Assembly: GCF_001905345.1 (NCBI RefSeq)
Contig: NZ_LFBV01000005.1
Span: forward strand, 62,001 to 126,000
Direction: 5' to 3'
From: Streptomyces uncialis
GTDB taxonomy: Bacteria > Actinomycetota > Actinomycetes > Streptomycetales > Streptomycetaceae
Length of the DNA: 64,000 nucleotides
The notes beneath the pieces were generated by a model. It saw nothing but the letters and a program-made list of their open reading frames with translations. It was not told the DNA's origin and searched no databases. Both the position numbers and the translations under genes were made by a program. Shown here piece after piece: positions 42,876-52,007 of this stretch (the stretch's first letter is position 1; each line of letters begins with the position of its first letter).

Positions 42876-45737
42876 ATGAGCGGGACACCGCCGGGGGCGA
42901 GCGGGAAGCCACCCGGACCGGACGGCACACCCCCCGGAGGGATCGGAGCACCCGCCGGGCGGGGCGAGGCACGTCCCGGGGCCGACCGGACACCCCCCGG
43001 AGTGGACGAGACGCGGCCCAGGACCGACCGGACACCCCCCGGGGACGGCGACCCGGCCGGGGAGGGCGAGGCACAGCCCGGGGCAACCGAGACACCCCTC
43101 GGAGCGGACGGGACGCGGCCCGGACCGGACCGGGCACCCCGAGGACGGCTCGGGACACCGCCCGGCGCGGACGAAAGGCCACCGGACACACCGGACACAC
43201 CGGCCAGTGCACCGGCCGGCGCACCGCCCGGAGTCGGTGAACCGCTGCGGCCGGGTGACCCGGAACAACTCGGCGGGCACCGGCTGCTGGCGCGGCTCGG
43301 CTCGGGCGGGATGGGGCAGGTGTACCTGGGACGCAGTCCGGGCGGGCGGCTGGTCGCGGTGAAGACCGTGCACGCGCATCTCGCCGGGGACGCGCACTTC
43401 CGGGCGCGGTTCCGCCGGGAGGCCGCTGCCGCGAGGGCGGTGACCGGCGCGTTCACGGCGGCGGTGGTGGACGCCGACCCGGGCTCCGCGCTGCCCTGGC
43501 TCGCCACGGCGTATCTGCCGGGGGTCACCCTGCGCCGTACCGTCGCGGTCGGCGGCCCGCTCGCCCCGGCCGCCGCGCTCGCGCTCGGCGGGGCGCTCGC
43601 GGAGGCGCTGCGCGACATCCACGCGGCGGGTCTGGTGCACCGCGACCTGAAGCCGTCGAACGTCCTGGTGACCGGCGACGGGCCCCGGGTGATCGACTTC
43701 GGGATCGCCCGGGTCACCGACGGCACCCACCCGGGCCTGACCGGGACCGGGGCGCTGATCGGGACACCCGGCTACATGGCCCCCGAACAGATCGCGGAGG
43801 GCACACCCGTGACACCCGCGACGGATGTCTTCGCCCTGGGCGCGGTCCTGGCGTACGCGGCGTCCGGCCGGGCGCCCTTCGGGGCGGGCAACGCGGCCGT
43901 GCTGCTGTACCGGGCCGTCCACGACGAACCCGATCTGGACGGGGTGCCTTCGGCCGCGGGGCTGCGGGCGCTCGTCGCGGACTGTCTGCGCAAGGAGCCC
44001 GCCCGACGCCCCGGCCCGGCCGAGATCCTGCGCCGCACGGCGGACCGGGCGGCCCCCCTGTGGTGGCGTACGGACCCGGTACGGACCCTGGTCGGAGCAC
44101 CACCCCAGCCGCCCCCGGGCGCCCCGCGCACCCCGGGCGACAAGGCGAGCGGACCCGCCGACCCACGCGCACAGGCCACCGTCCCGACCCCGGACACGAG
44201 CACTGGCACGACCCCGGACCCGGCCATGAACCCGGACCCGCGGCCCGCCGCCACGGCCGCCGCCACACCAGCCGCCACGAGCACCCGCCCGAAGACCGAC
44301 CCGAGGATCCGGGTGGACACCGCCACTCGGACGACGACAGCCGGTGGCCCCCCGTCCGGGGCCACCCCGGCCGTCCCGGGGGTTCCCGTCCCGGTGCCCG
44401 GGGAGCGCGCGCGGCGGCTGCGGAAGCTGGGGCGTCGCGGTCTGCTGATCGCCGGAGCGGGCGGCTTCGCCGGTCTCGTGGCCTACGCGGCGAGCCTCCC
44501 CACCCCGGACGACGGCCCGTCCGGACCTCCCGAGTGGGAGGTGCGTACGGGCGGGGCGGGCCCGGACGCCCCCCGCTGGACCCTGTCGGCGGGCGACGGC
44601 GGCGCGGTGGACGCCATCCTCGCGAGCGGGACGGGGGTGGTCGTGCACGGCACCCGCGACGGGTACCCGGCCGTGGGTACCGTCCAGGCCCATGACGCGG
44701 CCGGGGGCCGACGGGCGTGGGCGGCGAAGGCGTCCACCTCGGCCCCCACCGCCTGGGGTGTCGTCGGCGGTCTGCTCACGGCGGGCGATCTGGGCACCCG
44801 GCCGCTGCGGCTGCGCGACGGGCGCGCCCTGCCCCTGGACCCGCGCCTCCCGTCGGGCCCCCTGTGGTTCACCGTGTCGGGCCGGACCCTGGTCGGCCTG
44901 TACGAGGACACCGGCGACCCCGCGAAGTACCTGCTGCACGCCGCGTCCCTGACGACCGGCGAACGGCTCTGGCGGCGTACGGAGTCCGTCCGGTGGGAGC
45001 GGGCGGTCGCGTTCCCCGGCGGTGTGCTCCTCACCGACCCGGCCCCGGGCGCGGTCGCCCGTTACATCGGCCTGGACGACGGCCGGAACCGCTGGACGTA
45101 CGAGGAGGGCGGCCGGAGCGACGGCCGGCCCGGCTGGGCGGTCGCCGGGGCGGTGGCGGACGACCGACCGGCGCTGCTGGACGCCGGGGGACGGCTGGTC
45201 CTGCTCGACCCGGCCGGGGGGAAACGCGTCCGGGAGCGGGAACTCGGGCTCACCGTGTCACCGGGCACCACCGCGTTCGGCCGGGTCAGGGACGCCGCGC
45301 TGCTGGTGTCGGGCGGGCGGCTGCACGGCATCGACCCCTCGACCGGCGCACTGTCCTGGGGCCGGGCGACCCTCGGCCTGGAGCCCAACTGGCCCCGGCG
45401 CGCGGGCGGCACCCGCGCCCCGGTGGGGAACGGCGGAGCGCTGGTGCACTGGTCGGGCGGCCGGACGCTGGAATGCGTCGACCCGGGTACGGGCAAGCCG
45501 CGCTGGTCCGCCAGGAGCGTCGGCGACGGCCCCGCCTCCTGTCCGCCGGTGCTGGTCGGCGCGGTGGTGTACGCGGTGGCCGGACGGATCTGCGAGGCGT
45601 TCCGGAGCTCCGACGGGAAACCGCTCGGCAGCTGGGACACGGGCGGGACGGTCGCCGAACTGGCCGCCGACCGCCACGGCTGGTACGTCCGGCTCGGCCG
45701 CGCGGAGGTCAAGGCGTACGCCCCCGCGCGCACTTGA
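42876..45737 (+). CDS. receptor-like Ser/Thr protein kinase with PQQ-like propeller (2)
   Basis: A 953-residue paralogue of the previous kinase. It differs by an N-terminal tail of about 125 residues made of degenerate Gly/Pro/Asp/Arg repeats (DRTPPG and DETRPR phrases). The kinase has LGSGGMGQV, Lys163, HRDLKPSN (Asp257) and DFG Asp274. A second hydrophobic anchor, RRGLLIAGAGGFAGLVAYAA, lies near residues 518-537, again preceded by twin arginines. PQQ-like propeller repeats follow. The two genes probably arose by tandem duplication and may sense different ligands. Confidence 0.93.
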   Translation: MSGTPPGASGKPPGPDGTPPGGIGAPAGRGEARPGADRTPPGVDETRPRTDRTPPGDGDPAGEGEAQPGATETPLGADGTRPGPDRAPRGRLGTPPGADERPPDTPDTPASAPAGAPPGVGEPLRPGDPEQLGGHRLLARLGSGGMGQVYLGRSPGGRLVAVKTVHAHLAGDAHFRARFRREAAAARAVTGAFTAAVVDADPGSALPWLATAYLPGVTLRRTVAVGGPLAPAAALALGGALAEALRDIHAAGLVHRDLKPSNVLVTGDGPRVIDFGIARVTDGTHPGLTGTGALIGTPGYMAPEQIAEGTPVTPATDVFALGAVLAYAASGRAPFGAGNAAVLLYRAVHDEPDLDGVPSAAGLRALVADCLRKEPARRPGPAEILRRTADRAAPLWWRTDPVRTLVGAPPQPPPGAPRTPGDKASGPADPRAQATVPTPDTSTGTTPDPAMNPDPRPAATAAATPAATSTRPKTDPRIRVDTATRTTTAGGPPSGATPAVPGVPVPVPGERARRLRKLGRRGLLIAGAGGFAGLVAYAASLPTPDDGPSGPPEWEVRTGGAGPDAPRWTLSAGDGGAVDAILASGTGVVVHGTRDGYPAVGTVQAHDAAGGRRAWAAKASTSAPTAWGVVGGLLTAGDLGTRPLRLRDGRALPLDPRLPSGPLWFTVSGRTLVGLYEDTGDPAKYLLHAASLTTGERLWRRTESVRWERAVAFPGGVLLTDPAPGAVARYIGLDDGRNRWTYEEGGRSDGRPGWAVAGAVADDRPALLDAGGRLVLLDPAGGKRVRERELGLTVSPGTTAFGRVRDAALLVSGGRLHGIDPSTGALSWGRATLGLEPNWPRRAGGTRAPVGNGGALVHWSGGRTLECVDPGTGKPRWSARSVGDGPASCPPVLVGAVVYAVAGRICEAFRSSDGKPLGSWDTGGTVAELAADRHGWYVRLGRAEVKAYAPART

Positions 45738-46004
45738 GTCACCCTCGGCACCCGGAGCCGGGCTCCGGAACAGCCCGTCCTCGGGTTCCCGCCACAGCCC
45801 GCCCTCGGTTCCCGCACAGCCCGCATCCGTAAGTGCCTGGGAGACCGCTCCAGGGGTGTCCGGGGCACGAACGCGACCCGGCCGCTCCGGGCGATGCCCG
45901 GCGAACCGCCGCTTGCCGAACCGGCGAACCGGCGAACCGACGAACCCCGGGGTGACCGAAACCCCCGGGGTGCGGTCCGACGCGCGGGGCGCCGGACCGC
46001 CGGG
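45738..46004. other. intergenic region between convergent kinase and hypothetical genes
   Basis: About 270 bases without a gene. The left part has imperfect CGGTTCCCGCACAGCCCGC repeats (45780-45830), the right part CCGGCGAACCG-type repeats (45900-45940). No perfect hairpin was noticed. Confidence 0.5.
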
Positions 46005-47549
46005 TCACGAGGCCCGGTGCGACCGGGCCTTGAACGCGGCCTTCCGGGCCAGCTTGGCCACCGCCTTGTCGGGGTGCAGCCTCCCCATCGCCTCCAGGAC
46101 GTCCGCCGTGGCGGGGTGGTCGACCCGCCACACCGTGCCGAAGAACCCGGAGTGCTGGGCGGCGATGCCCTCGACCAGCCCCTGGAGTTCCTCGCTGTTG
46201 CCCTCGGCGGCGAGCTGGGCGGCGACCGTGTCGACGGTCAGCCAGAAGATCATGTCCTCACCGGGCGGCGGGACGTCGGTGGCGCCGTGCTCGGTGAGCC
46301 ACACCCGGGCCAGACCGCCCAGCTCCGGATCGTCCAGCACCTCCCGTACCGCCGGTTCCGCCGGGGCGCCGAGGACGGCGAGGGCCTGCTGGCAGCTGAG
46401 CCTGCGCAGCGGGCCGTCCGCGTCCTCGCCGCGTGCGGCGGACAGCAGTTCCCGGGCGGCGGCGAGCGGTTCGCGGCGGCCGAGCCACAGCGCGGTCTCG
46501 GCGCGGGCCGCGGCGGGCGGGAAGGCTCCGGCGCGGTCCAGCAGGACGTCCGCGCCCTTGTCCGCGAGGTCCCCGACGAGGGGGACGTCGAGACCGGCCT
46601 CCAGCATCCGCGCCCGTACCCCGTACAGGCCCAGCGGGGTGAGCCGGACCATGCCGTAGCGGCTCACGTCGATGTCGTCGTCCGGGACGGCCGGGCCGTC
46701 GGCGCCGGGCGCGGCGGACTCGTCGGCGTCGGCCATCAGCGCCTCGTCCACGGGCCGGTACTCGACCAGGCCGACCGGGGCGAGCATCCGGAACTGGCCG
46801 TCGAGCTTCAGCATCGCGTCGGACACCTGCTCCAGCACGTCGTCGGTGGGCTCGCCCATGTCGTCGGGCACGAGCATCGACGCGGCGAGCGCGGGCAGCG
46901 GCACCGGGCCGTCGCCGGGGCCGTCCTCGTCGACGGTCAGCAGATACAGATTGCCGAGCACGCCTTCGAGGAAGTCGGCCTCGGCCTCCGGGTCCCAGTC
47001 GAGTTCCCGCAGGTCGACCAGGCCCTCCTCGTCGACGGAGCCGATCAGGTCGTCCAGATCGGGGACGGTCGCGTCGGCCAGGACGGTGTCGAGGGCGGTG
47101 AGCCAGAGCGTGAGGACGTCCTGCGGGGAGCCCGAGGTGATCAGCTCCAGCTCCTCGCCCTGGGTGGCGGTGCCGTCGGGTCCGTCCTCGTCGCCGTCCG
47201 CCGGCTCGTCCGCCGGTTCCGTGACCTCGACGAGTCCGGTGTCGACCGCGACCCGCCAGGCCTCACCGGCGTCCGCGAGCGCGTCCTCGACCTGGGCGGC
47301 CGGGACGGACCCGCTCACGCCGGTGTCCTCGCCGAGGCCCACCGCGCCGGGGTCGAGGAGTCCGAGCTCGACGGCCGCCGCGGGCAGCAGTTCCTCAGCC
47401 AGTTCTCCCCCGGCGCTCACCGGGGTCCCGGGGGCGGCCCACCGCGCGAGCCGCACGGCGCGGGAGAACAGGGGGGCGGCGAGCGCCTCCCGGGCGAGCT
47501 CCGCCTCGGGGCGCAGCAGCACCGGGGGCAGCGGGGAACGGTCTGACAT
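46005..47549 (-). CDS. large acidic conserved hypothetical protein
   Basis: A 514-residue cytoplasmic protein rich in Asp, Glu, Ala and Leu, with no membrane segment or motif I can name. The C-terminal 170 residues have a repeated alpha-helical look (ARAETALWLGRREPLAAARE, then VREVLDDPELGGLARVWLTE), compatible with HEAT/ARM-like repeats. The ATG at 47549 follows GGAGGAGAACC. A 22-bp perfect inverted repeat lies 74-95 bases upstream. Function unknown. Confidence 0.8.
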   Translation of the reverse strand: MSDRSPLPPVLLRPEAELAREALAAPLFSRAVRLARWAAPGTPVSAGGELAEELLPAAAVELGLLDPGAVGLGEDTGVSGSVPAAQVEDALADAGEAWRVAVDTGLVEVTEPADEPADGDEDGPDGTATQGEELELITSGSPQDVLTLWLTALDTVLADATVPDLDDLIGSVDEEGLVDLRELDWDPEAEADFLEGVLGNLYLLTVDEDGPGDGPVPLPALAASMLVPDDMGEPTDDVLEQVSDAMLKLDGQFRMLAPVGLVEYRPVDEALMADADESAAPGADGPAVPDDDIDVSRYGMVRLTPLGLYGVRARMLEAGLDVPLVGDLADKGADVLLDRAGAFPPAAARAETALWLGRREPLAAARELLSAARGEDADGPLRRLSCQQALAVLGAPAEPAVREVLDDPELGGLARVWLTEHGATDVPPPGEDMIFWLTVDTVAAQLAAEGNSEELQGLVEGIAAQHSGFFGTVWRVDHPATADVLEAMGRLHPDKAVAKLARKAAFKARSHRAS

Positions 47550-47622
47550 CGGGGGGTTCTCCTCCAGGCATATGGTCCGGCCGCTCAGCCTAGACGGATT
47601 TCACCCCATGCCGCCTGGTTCA

Positions 47623-47644
47623 TGTACTCGACAAGTGGAGTACA
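47623..47644. promoter_or_regulatory. perfect 7-bp-arm inverted repeat (operator candidate)
   Basis: TGTACTC (47623-47629) and GAGTACA (47638-47644) are perfect inverted arms with an 8-base spacer (GACAAGTG). The site lies directly before the -35 at 47656 and 74 bases upstream of the leftward hypothetical gene, so it could govern either. No linked regulator is obvious. Confidence 0.55.
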
Positions 47645-47655
47645 CCTCCGGGACC

Positions 47656-47684
47656 TTGACAACTCCCCCGCCGACGCAAGAGAT
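47656..47684 (+). promoter_or_regulatory. candidate rightward promoter
   Basis: A consensus -35 TTGACA at 47656-47661 and a -10-like AGAGAT/GAGATT at 47679-47685, with 17-18 bases between. It would transcribe the nuclease gene with a leader of about 400 bases. The consensus -35 is unusual in this DNA. Confidence 0.5.
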
Positions 47685-48091
47685 TGACGCGCGTAGAAAC
47701 CGCACGGTGACGGGACCCGGGCAGAGCGTCGCCCAGCCCGGACCGGCCCGTGACCGCCCTCATCACCAGCACCACAGCCACCGCCGACACCCGCGACGGC
47801 CGGGGAGCACCGCCGGGACGACCACCGGTGGCACCCCGTGCGCCGCCCGGACACCACCCCCGCACCACCACGCGCCCCGAACGACCCGATGCCACCCCCG
47901 CACCACCCCGGACGCCCGGCCCGCGCCGTCCGGCCCGCCCCGGCGTTCAGCCCGCGTTCCACCCGTCCCGGCGTCCGGTCCCGGCGTCCGGTCCCGACAG
48001 CCGCGCCCCTGCCCGTACCGCCCCGCTCGTACCGACCCGACCTGCCCCACCCTTCTCCACCCGACCCGTCCCGACCCTGGAGGGATCTCCC

Positions 48092-49939
48092 TTGCCGAGC
48101 AGCACCTCGACCCGTCTCGCCACGCTCACCGTCGCCGCCGTCTGCTCCACCCTGACGGCCGTGGTCCTCACCGCTCCCGCCCAGGCCGGGCCGGACGCGG
48201 GCCCGGTCGCCGTCCATGACGTCCAGGGCACCACCCGGATATCCCCGCTCGCCGGGCAGCAGGTCACGGATGTCACCGGGATCGTGACCGGGGTCCGTGG
48301 CTACGGCTCGTCCAGAGGGTTCTGGTTCCAGGACCCGAACCCGGACCGCGATCCGGCCACCAGCGAGGGCCTCTTCGTCTTCACCGGGACCACCCCGAAG
48401 GTGGCCGTCGGTGACGCGGTACGGGTCTCCGGGACCGTCGCCGAGTACGTCCCGGGCGGCGCGTCGAGCGGGAACCAGTCGCTGACCCAGCTCAGCCGCG
48501 CGACCGTCACGGTCGACTCCTCCGGCAACGCGCTGCCCGCGCCGGTGACCCTCGACCGCCGGTCCGTGCCCGACGCCTACGCCCCGGTGGGCGACCCGGC
48601 GGCGCAGGGTTCGGTGAACGGGCTGCCGCTGCGCCCGCGCGCCTACGCGCTGGACCGCTACGAGTCCCTGGAGGGCATGAACGTCCGGGTCGGCACCTCG
48701 CGGGTGGTCGGCGCCACCGACCCGTACAGCGCGCTGTGGGTCACGGTGAAGCCGGACGAGAACGACAACCGGCGCGGCGGCACGGTCTACGGCTCGTACG
48801 ACGACCAGAACACCGGACGGCTCCAGGTCCAGTCCCTGATCCCGCTCGCGGAGCGGCCGTTCCCGGTGGCCGATGTCGGTGATGTGCTGACGGGCGGCGC
48901 CGAGGGGCCGCTGGACTTCAACCAGTTCGGCGGCTACACCCTGACCGCGCGCACGCTCGGCACGGTCGCGGACCGGGGTCCGGAGCGGGAGCGGACCCGT
49001 CCGCAGCACCACCGGGAGCTGGCGGTGGCGACCTACAACGTGGAGAACCTCGACCCGGGCGACCCGCAGGAGAAGTTCGACGCGCTGGCGAAGGCCGTGG
49101 TCGGCAATCTGGCCTCGCCGGACATCGTCGCGCTGGAGGAGATCCAGGACGGCAACGGCCCGGTGAACGACGGCACGGTGTCCGCCGACGCCACGGTCCG
49201 CAAGTTCACGGAGGCCATCGTCGCGCAGGGCGGACCGCGTTACGCGTGGCGGTCCATCGACCCGGTGGACGGCGCGGACGGCGGCCAGCCCGGCGGCAAC
49301 ATCCGCCAGGTGTTCCTCTTCGACCCGGAGCGGGTGTCCTTCACCGACCGCGCCGGCGGGGACGCGACGACCGCCGCCGGGGTCACCCGGATCGGCGGAC
49401 AGGCCGCGCTGACCGTGTCCCCGGGCCGGATCACCCCCGCCTCACCCGCCTGGGAGAGCAGCCGCAAGCCGCTCGCGGGCGAGTTCGTCTTCCGGGGCCG
49501 TACGGTGTTCGTGATCGCCAACCACTTCGCGTCCAAGGGCGGCGACCAGGCACTGACCTCGCAGTTCCAGCCCCCGAACCGCTCCTCGGAGACCCAGCGG
49601 CATCTCCAGGCGACCGAGCTGAACTCCTTCGTCAAGGACATCCTGAAGGTCCAGCGGAACGCCGATGTGATCGCCCTCGGCGACATCAACGACTTCGAGT
49701 TCTCCCGGACCACCGAGCTCCTGGCGGACGGCGGGGCGCTGTGGCCGGCGGTCAGGTCGCTGCCGGAGTCGGACCGGTACTCGTACACGTACCAGGGCAA
49801 CAGCCAGGTGCTCGACCAGATCCTGATCAGTCCTTCGGTGCGCCGGGGCGACTTCGCCTACGACTCGGTCCACCTCAACGCGGAGTTCGCTGACCAGAAC
49901 AGCGACCACGACCCGCAGGTGCTGCGCTTCCGCCCCTGA
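48092..49939 (+). CDS. secreted endonuclease/exonuclease/phosphatase-family protein
   Basis: A 615-residue exported protein. The TTG at 48092 follows GGAGGG by seven bases and opens a signal peptide (STRLATLTVAAVCSTLTAVV with cleavage near APAQA). Residues about 35-290 form an OB-fold-like region (VTGIVTGVRGYGSSRGFWFQ). The EEP domain follows: VATYNVENLD, the metal site ALEEIQDGNGPV, VIANHFASKGGD, ALGDINDFEFS and the final SDHDPQVL. It should hydrolyse extracellular nucleic acid or phosphoesters. The longer in-frame start at 47750 lacks any signal. Confidence 0.92.
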   Translation: MPSSTSTRLATLTVAAVCSTLTAVVLTAPAQAGPDAGPVAVHDVQGTTRISPLAGQQVTDVTGIVTGVRGYGSSRGFWFQDPNPDRDPATSEGLFVFTGTTPKVAVGDAVRVSGTVAEYVPGGASSGNQSLTQLSRATVTVDSSGNALPAPVTLDRRSVPDAYAPVGDPAAQGSVNGLPLRPRAYALDRYESLEGMNVRVGTSRVVGATDPYSALWVTVKPDENDNRRGGTVYGSYDDQNTGRLQVQSLIPLAERPFPVADVGDVLTGGAEGPLDFNQFGGYTLTARTLGTVADRGPERERTRPQHHRELAVATYNVENLDPGDPQEKFDALAKAVVGNLASPDIVALEEIQDGNGPVNDGTVSADATVRKFTEAIVAQGGPRYAWRSIDPVDGADGGQPGGNIRQVFLFDPERVSFTDRAGGDATTAAGVTRIGGQAALTVSPGRITPASPAWESSRKPLAGEFVFRGRTVFVIANHFASKGGDQALTSQFQPPNRSSETQRHLQATELNSFVKDILKVQRNADVIALGDINDFEFSRTTELLADGGALWPAVRSLPESDRYSYTYQGNSQVLDQILISPSVRRGDFAYDSVHLNAEFADQNSDHDPQVLRFRP

Positions 49940-49956
49940 CCGGCGGTCGCGGCGGG

Positions 49957-49999
49957 CCCCCGGGCCCGGGACGGGATCGCCCCGTCCCGGGCCCGGGGG
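49957..49999. terminator. bidirectional terminator after the nuclease gene
   Basis: A perfect 19-base-pair stem (CCCCCGGGCCCGGGACGGG at 49957-49975 pairing with 49981-49999) with a 5-base loop. It directly abuts the stop codon of the leftward gene and follows the nuclease stop by 17 bases. Confidence 0.85.
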
Positions 50000-51181
50000 T
50001 CAACGTGGCGCGAAGACCGGCTGCCAGAGCTCCTTCTCGGTCTTGTTCATGGGGCGCTCCCCGCTGAGCGGTTCGACACGGCCCGTGCGCACATCGACCA
50101 GGAGCAGCGTTTCCACCCGCTTGTCCCAGTCTTCGCAGGTCAGGCCCTGGCAGCCCAGGAAGACGGCTCTTCTGTCGTCCGCCCAGGCGAGGAACTCCGA
50201 GCCGGTTACATCGTCCTCGCGGGCCCCGGTACGGGCGTCGATCAGCCAGGAGGTGGTGTTCCCGGCCGGTCCGCCCGCCACCAGTGTGCCGTCCGGAGAC
50301 ACCTCACCGGGGTGGGACGTGAGGTGCTTCTCGGCGGTGGGCGCGGTGGCCTTGCCGCCCTTCAGGTCGTAGTAGTCGTACCCCTTCTTGTCGTTCGGGC
50401 TGCGGACGAGCCGTCCGTCCGAGCTCCAGTCGAAGTCCCGGCGGGGGATGAAGCTGGTGTACTCCGCCTCGTCGGGTGCCGGGTGCCATGCGGTGCGGCC
50501 CGAGCGCAGATCGATGATCCAGAACCCGGTGCGCCGCGCGTCGGCCCGCGCGAAATGGCTTCCCTGCCCGAGGGTGATCTCCTCCGGTGTCCCGTCGTAC
50601 GTCGTGGCCACCAGCCGGTTGCCGTCCGGTGAGAAGGCGACGGCGCCGGCCTTGTTGCCCGGCAGATCGATCCAGCGGGTGACCTTGCCGGTCGTCATGT
50701 CGACGAGACCGACCCGGCGGGCGGGCAGGTCCTGCTCCAGCACGGCGGCGGTCCGCAGTCCCGGTGCCACGTCCAGATAGCGCCAGGGGACGGGCCGGTA
50801 GGTGCCGGTCCGCTGGTCGAGGAGCTGATAGTCGCGTCGGCCGATCCGCTGCGACGAGACGTCCGCCCAGTGGATCGTGTAGTGCGCGGCGAGCGCGGTG
50901 TCCCCCGCCGCGACGAACTCGCGCGGCGGGCTCTGGTCGGCGCGGCCGATCACGTCCCGCTTGTCCCGTTCGCTGGCCGGACGGGTGTCCACCGAGCCGC
51001 CCAGCATCTGTCCGAGGGCGAGTCCGGTGGCCGTCAGGGCGACCAGCACCGACAGGCCCCAGCGGACGCGGCGCCTGCGGCGGCGGGCACCCAGCACCCG
51101 GTCGGCGAGATCGGACGGGGCGGGACCGGTGTGCTCCGCCCGTTCCCGCAGGGTGCTCCTCAGCACGTTCTCGACATTCAC
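50000..51181 (-). CDS. membrane-anchored propeller protein coupled to SigE-type sigma factor
   Basis: A 393-residue bitopic protein. A short cytoplasmic N-terminus (about 38 residues, basic RRRRRR) precedes one membrane helix (about 40-60). An extracellular WD40/PD40-like propeller follows, with phrases such as GAVAFSPDGNRLVATTYDG and PGEVSPDGTLVAGG. Its ATG overlaps the sigma factor stop by four bases. Such partners often act as anti-sigma factors or sensors, though the typical zinc anti-sigma motif is missing. It ends against a strong terminator. Confidence 0.88.
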   Translation of the reverse strand: MNVENVLRSTLRERAEHTGPAPSDLADRVLGARRRRRRVRWGLSVLVALTATGLALGQMLGGSVDTRPASERDKRDVIGRADQSPPREFVAAGDTALAAHYTIHWADVSSQRIGRRDYQLLDQRTGTYRPVPWRYLDVAPGLRTAAVLEQDLPARRVGLVDMTTGKVTRWIDLPGNKAGAVAFSPDGNRLVATTYDGTPEEITLGQGSHFARADARRTGFWIIDLRSGRTAWHPAPDEAEYTSFIPRRDFDWSSDGRLVRSPNDKKGYDYYDLKGGKATAPTAEKHLTSHPGEVSPDGTLVAGGPAGNTTSWLIDARTGAREDDVTGSEFLAWADDRRAVFLGCQGLTCEDWDKRVETLLLVDVRTGRVEPLSGERPMNKTEKELWQPVFAPR

Positions 51182-51810
51182 GGGCTTGCCTCCGCGTACG
51201 TGGTGCCGCCGGGCCGCCGGGTCTCCTGGGGGGCGGCCGGGTCGAGTGGTCGTGGCCCGGAGGGTGATCCGCCGGGCGGGTCCTGCCGACGGGCCCAGCC
51301 GGGCTCGCCGCCGGTCAGGGCGACCAGCTCCGGGGAGCGGGAGCGCAGCCGGGCCAGCGCGCGGTGGGTGGTGGACCGGACGGTGCCGACCGTGCAGCCC
51401 AGTATCCGGGCCACCTCGGCCTCGGGCAGGTCCTCGAAGTAGCGCAGCACCAGGACGGAGCGCTGCCGGGCGGTGAGCCGGGTCAGGGCCGCCATCAGGA
51501 CGAGCCGCAGCTCGGCGGTCGCGTGGGCGTCACCGGCGGCCTTCCGCTCGGGCGGTTCGGCGACCACCACCTCGCGCCGGGGCCATTTCAGCCGCCAGCG
51601 GTTGACCTGCTGCCGGTACAGGATGCGGCGGATGTACGCCTCATGGTCGTCGATCCGGTTCCAGCGGCCGACGACCTTGAGCAGCGCGCTCTGGAGCAGA
51701 TCCTCCCCGGCGTGCTGATCGCCCCCGCTCAGCAGCACGGCGGTCCTCAGCAACGCCGACGACCGGTTCGCCAGGAACTCCCGGAAACTCTGCTGCCCTT
51801 CGGCATCCAT
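51178..51810 (-). CDS. SigE-family ECF RNA polymerase sigma factor
   Basis: A 210-residue ECF sigma factor. Region 2 spans about residues 8-75 (REFLANRSSALLRTAVLL, then AEDLLQ-like GEDLLQSALLKVVGRWNRI). Region 4 spans about 110-170 (LTARQRSVLVLRYFEDLPEAE, then LGCTVGTVRSTTHRALARLR). The ATG at 51810 has GAGGAAGG five bases upstream; the GTG at 51816 would sit on that site. The C-terminal 35 residues are a Pro/Gly-rich tail. It is translationally coupled to the membrane propeller gene, its probable regulator. Confidence 0.94.
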   Translation of the reverse strand: MDAEGQQSFREFLANRSSALLRTAVLLSGGDQHAGEDLLQSALLKVVGRWNRIDDHEAYIRRILYRQQVNRWRLKWPRREVVVAEPPERKAAGDAHATAELRLVLMAALTRLTARQRSVLVLRYFEDLPEAEVARILGCTVGTVRSTTHRALARLRSRSPELVALTGGEPGWARRQDPPGGSPSGPRPLDPAAPQETRRPGGTTYAEASP

Positions 51811-51941
51811 CGTCACCTTCCTCGACACGTGGGCGCCCCCGGGCAGGGGCGTCTGCCCTGTCGGACGGGTGCGGTGCCCGGCGGCTATGCCTGTGCGCGG
51901 ACGATTCCCCGTACGGTGTGCCGGTGCCCGCGGACGGCGAA

Positions 51942-51987
51942 GGGCGGCCCGCGCGGCGACCGGGGACCGGTGCCGTGCGGGCCGCCC
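51942..51987 (-). terminator. stem-loop downstream of dapD
   Basis: A 16-base-pair stem (GGGCGGCCCGCGCGGC at 51942-51957 with 51972-51987) with one G-T pair and a 14-base loop, 20 bases after the dapD stop. It separates dapD from the sigma factor promoter. Confidence 0.75.
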
Positions 51988-52007
51988 GGAGCGGCACGTC
52001 ACATGGG

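Larger units (their letters stand above)
47550..48091. other. divergent intergenic region and long C-rich leader
   Basis: About 540 bases. The left part holds a perfect inverted repeat and a likely promoter (separate entries). From about 47750 to 48075 the plus strand is C-rich and G-poor and all three frames stay open by chance; I see no signal peptide or ribosome site before the TTG at 48092. It is probably the 5' leader of the nuclease mRNA, about 400 bases long. A C-rich leader could be a Rho loading region, but that is only inference. Confidence 0.55.

Noticed and set aside
41232..44939. 1235-codon minus-strand frame across both kinases
   Set aside because: Low-complexity Arg/Gly/Pro-rich mirror frame of two well-supported plus-strand kinases.
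47750..48091. Extended start for the secreted nuclease
   Set aside because: The added peptide is Pro/Arg/Thr-rich without a signal sequence, whereas the TTG at 48092 has GGAGGG and opens a normal signal peptide.
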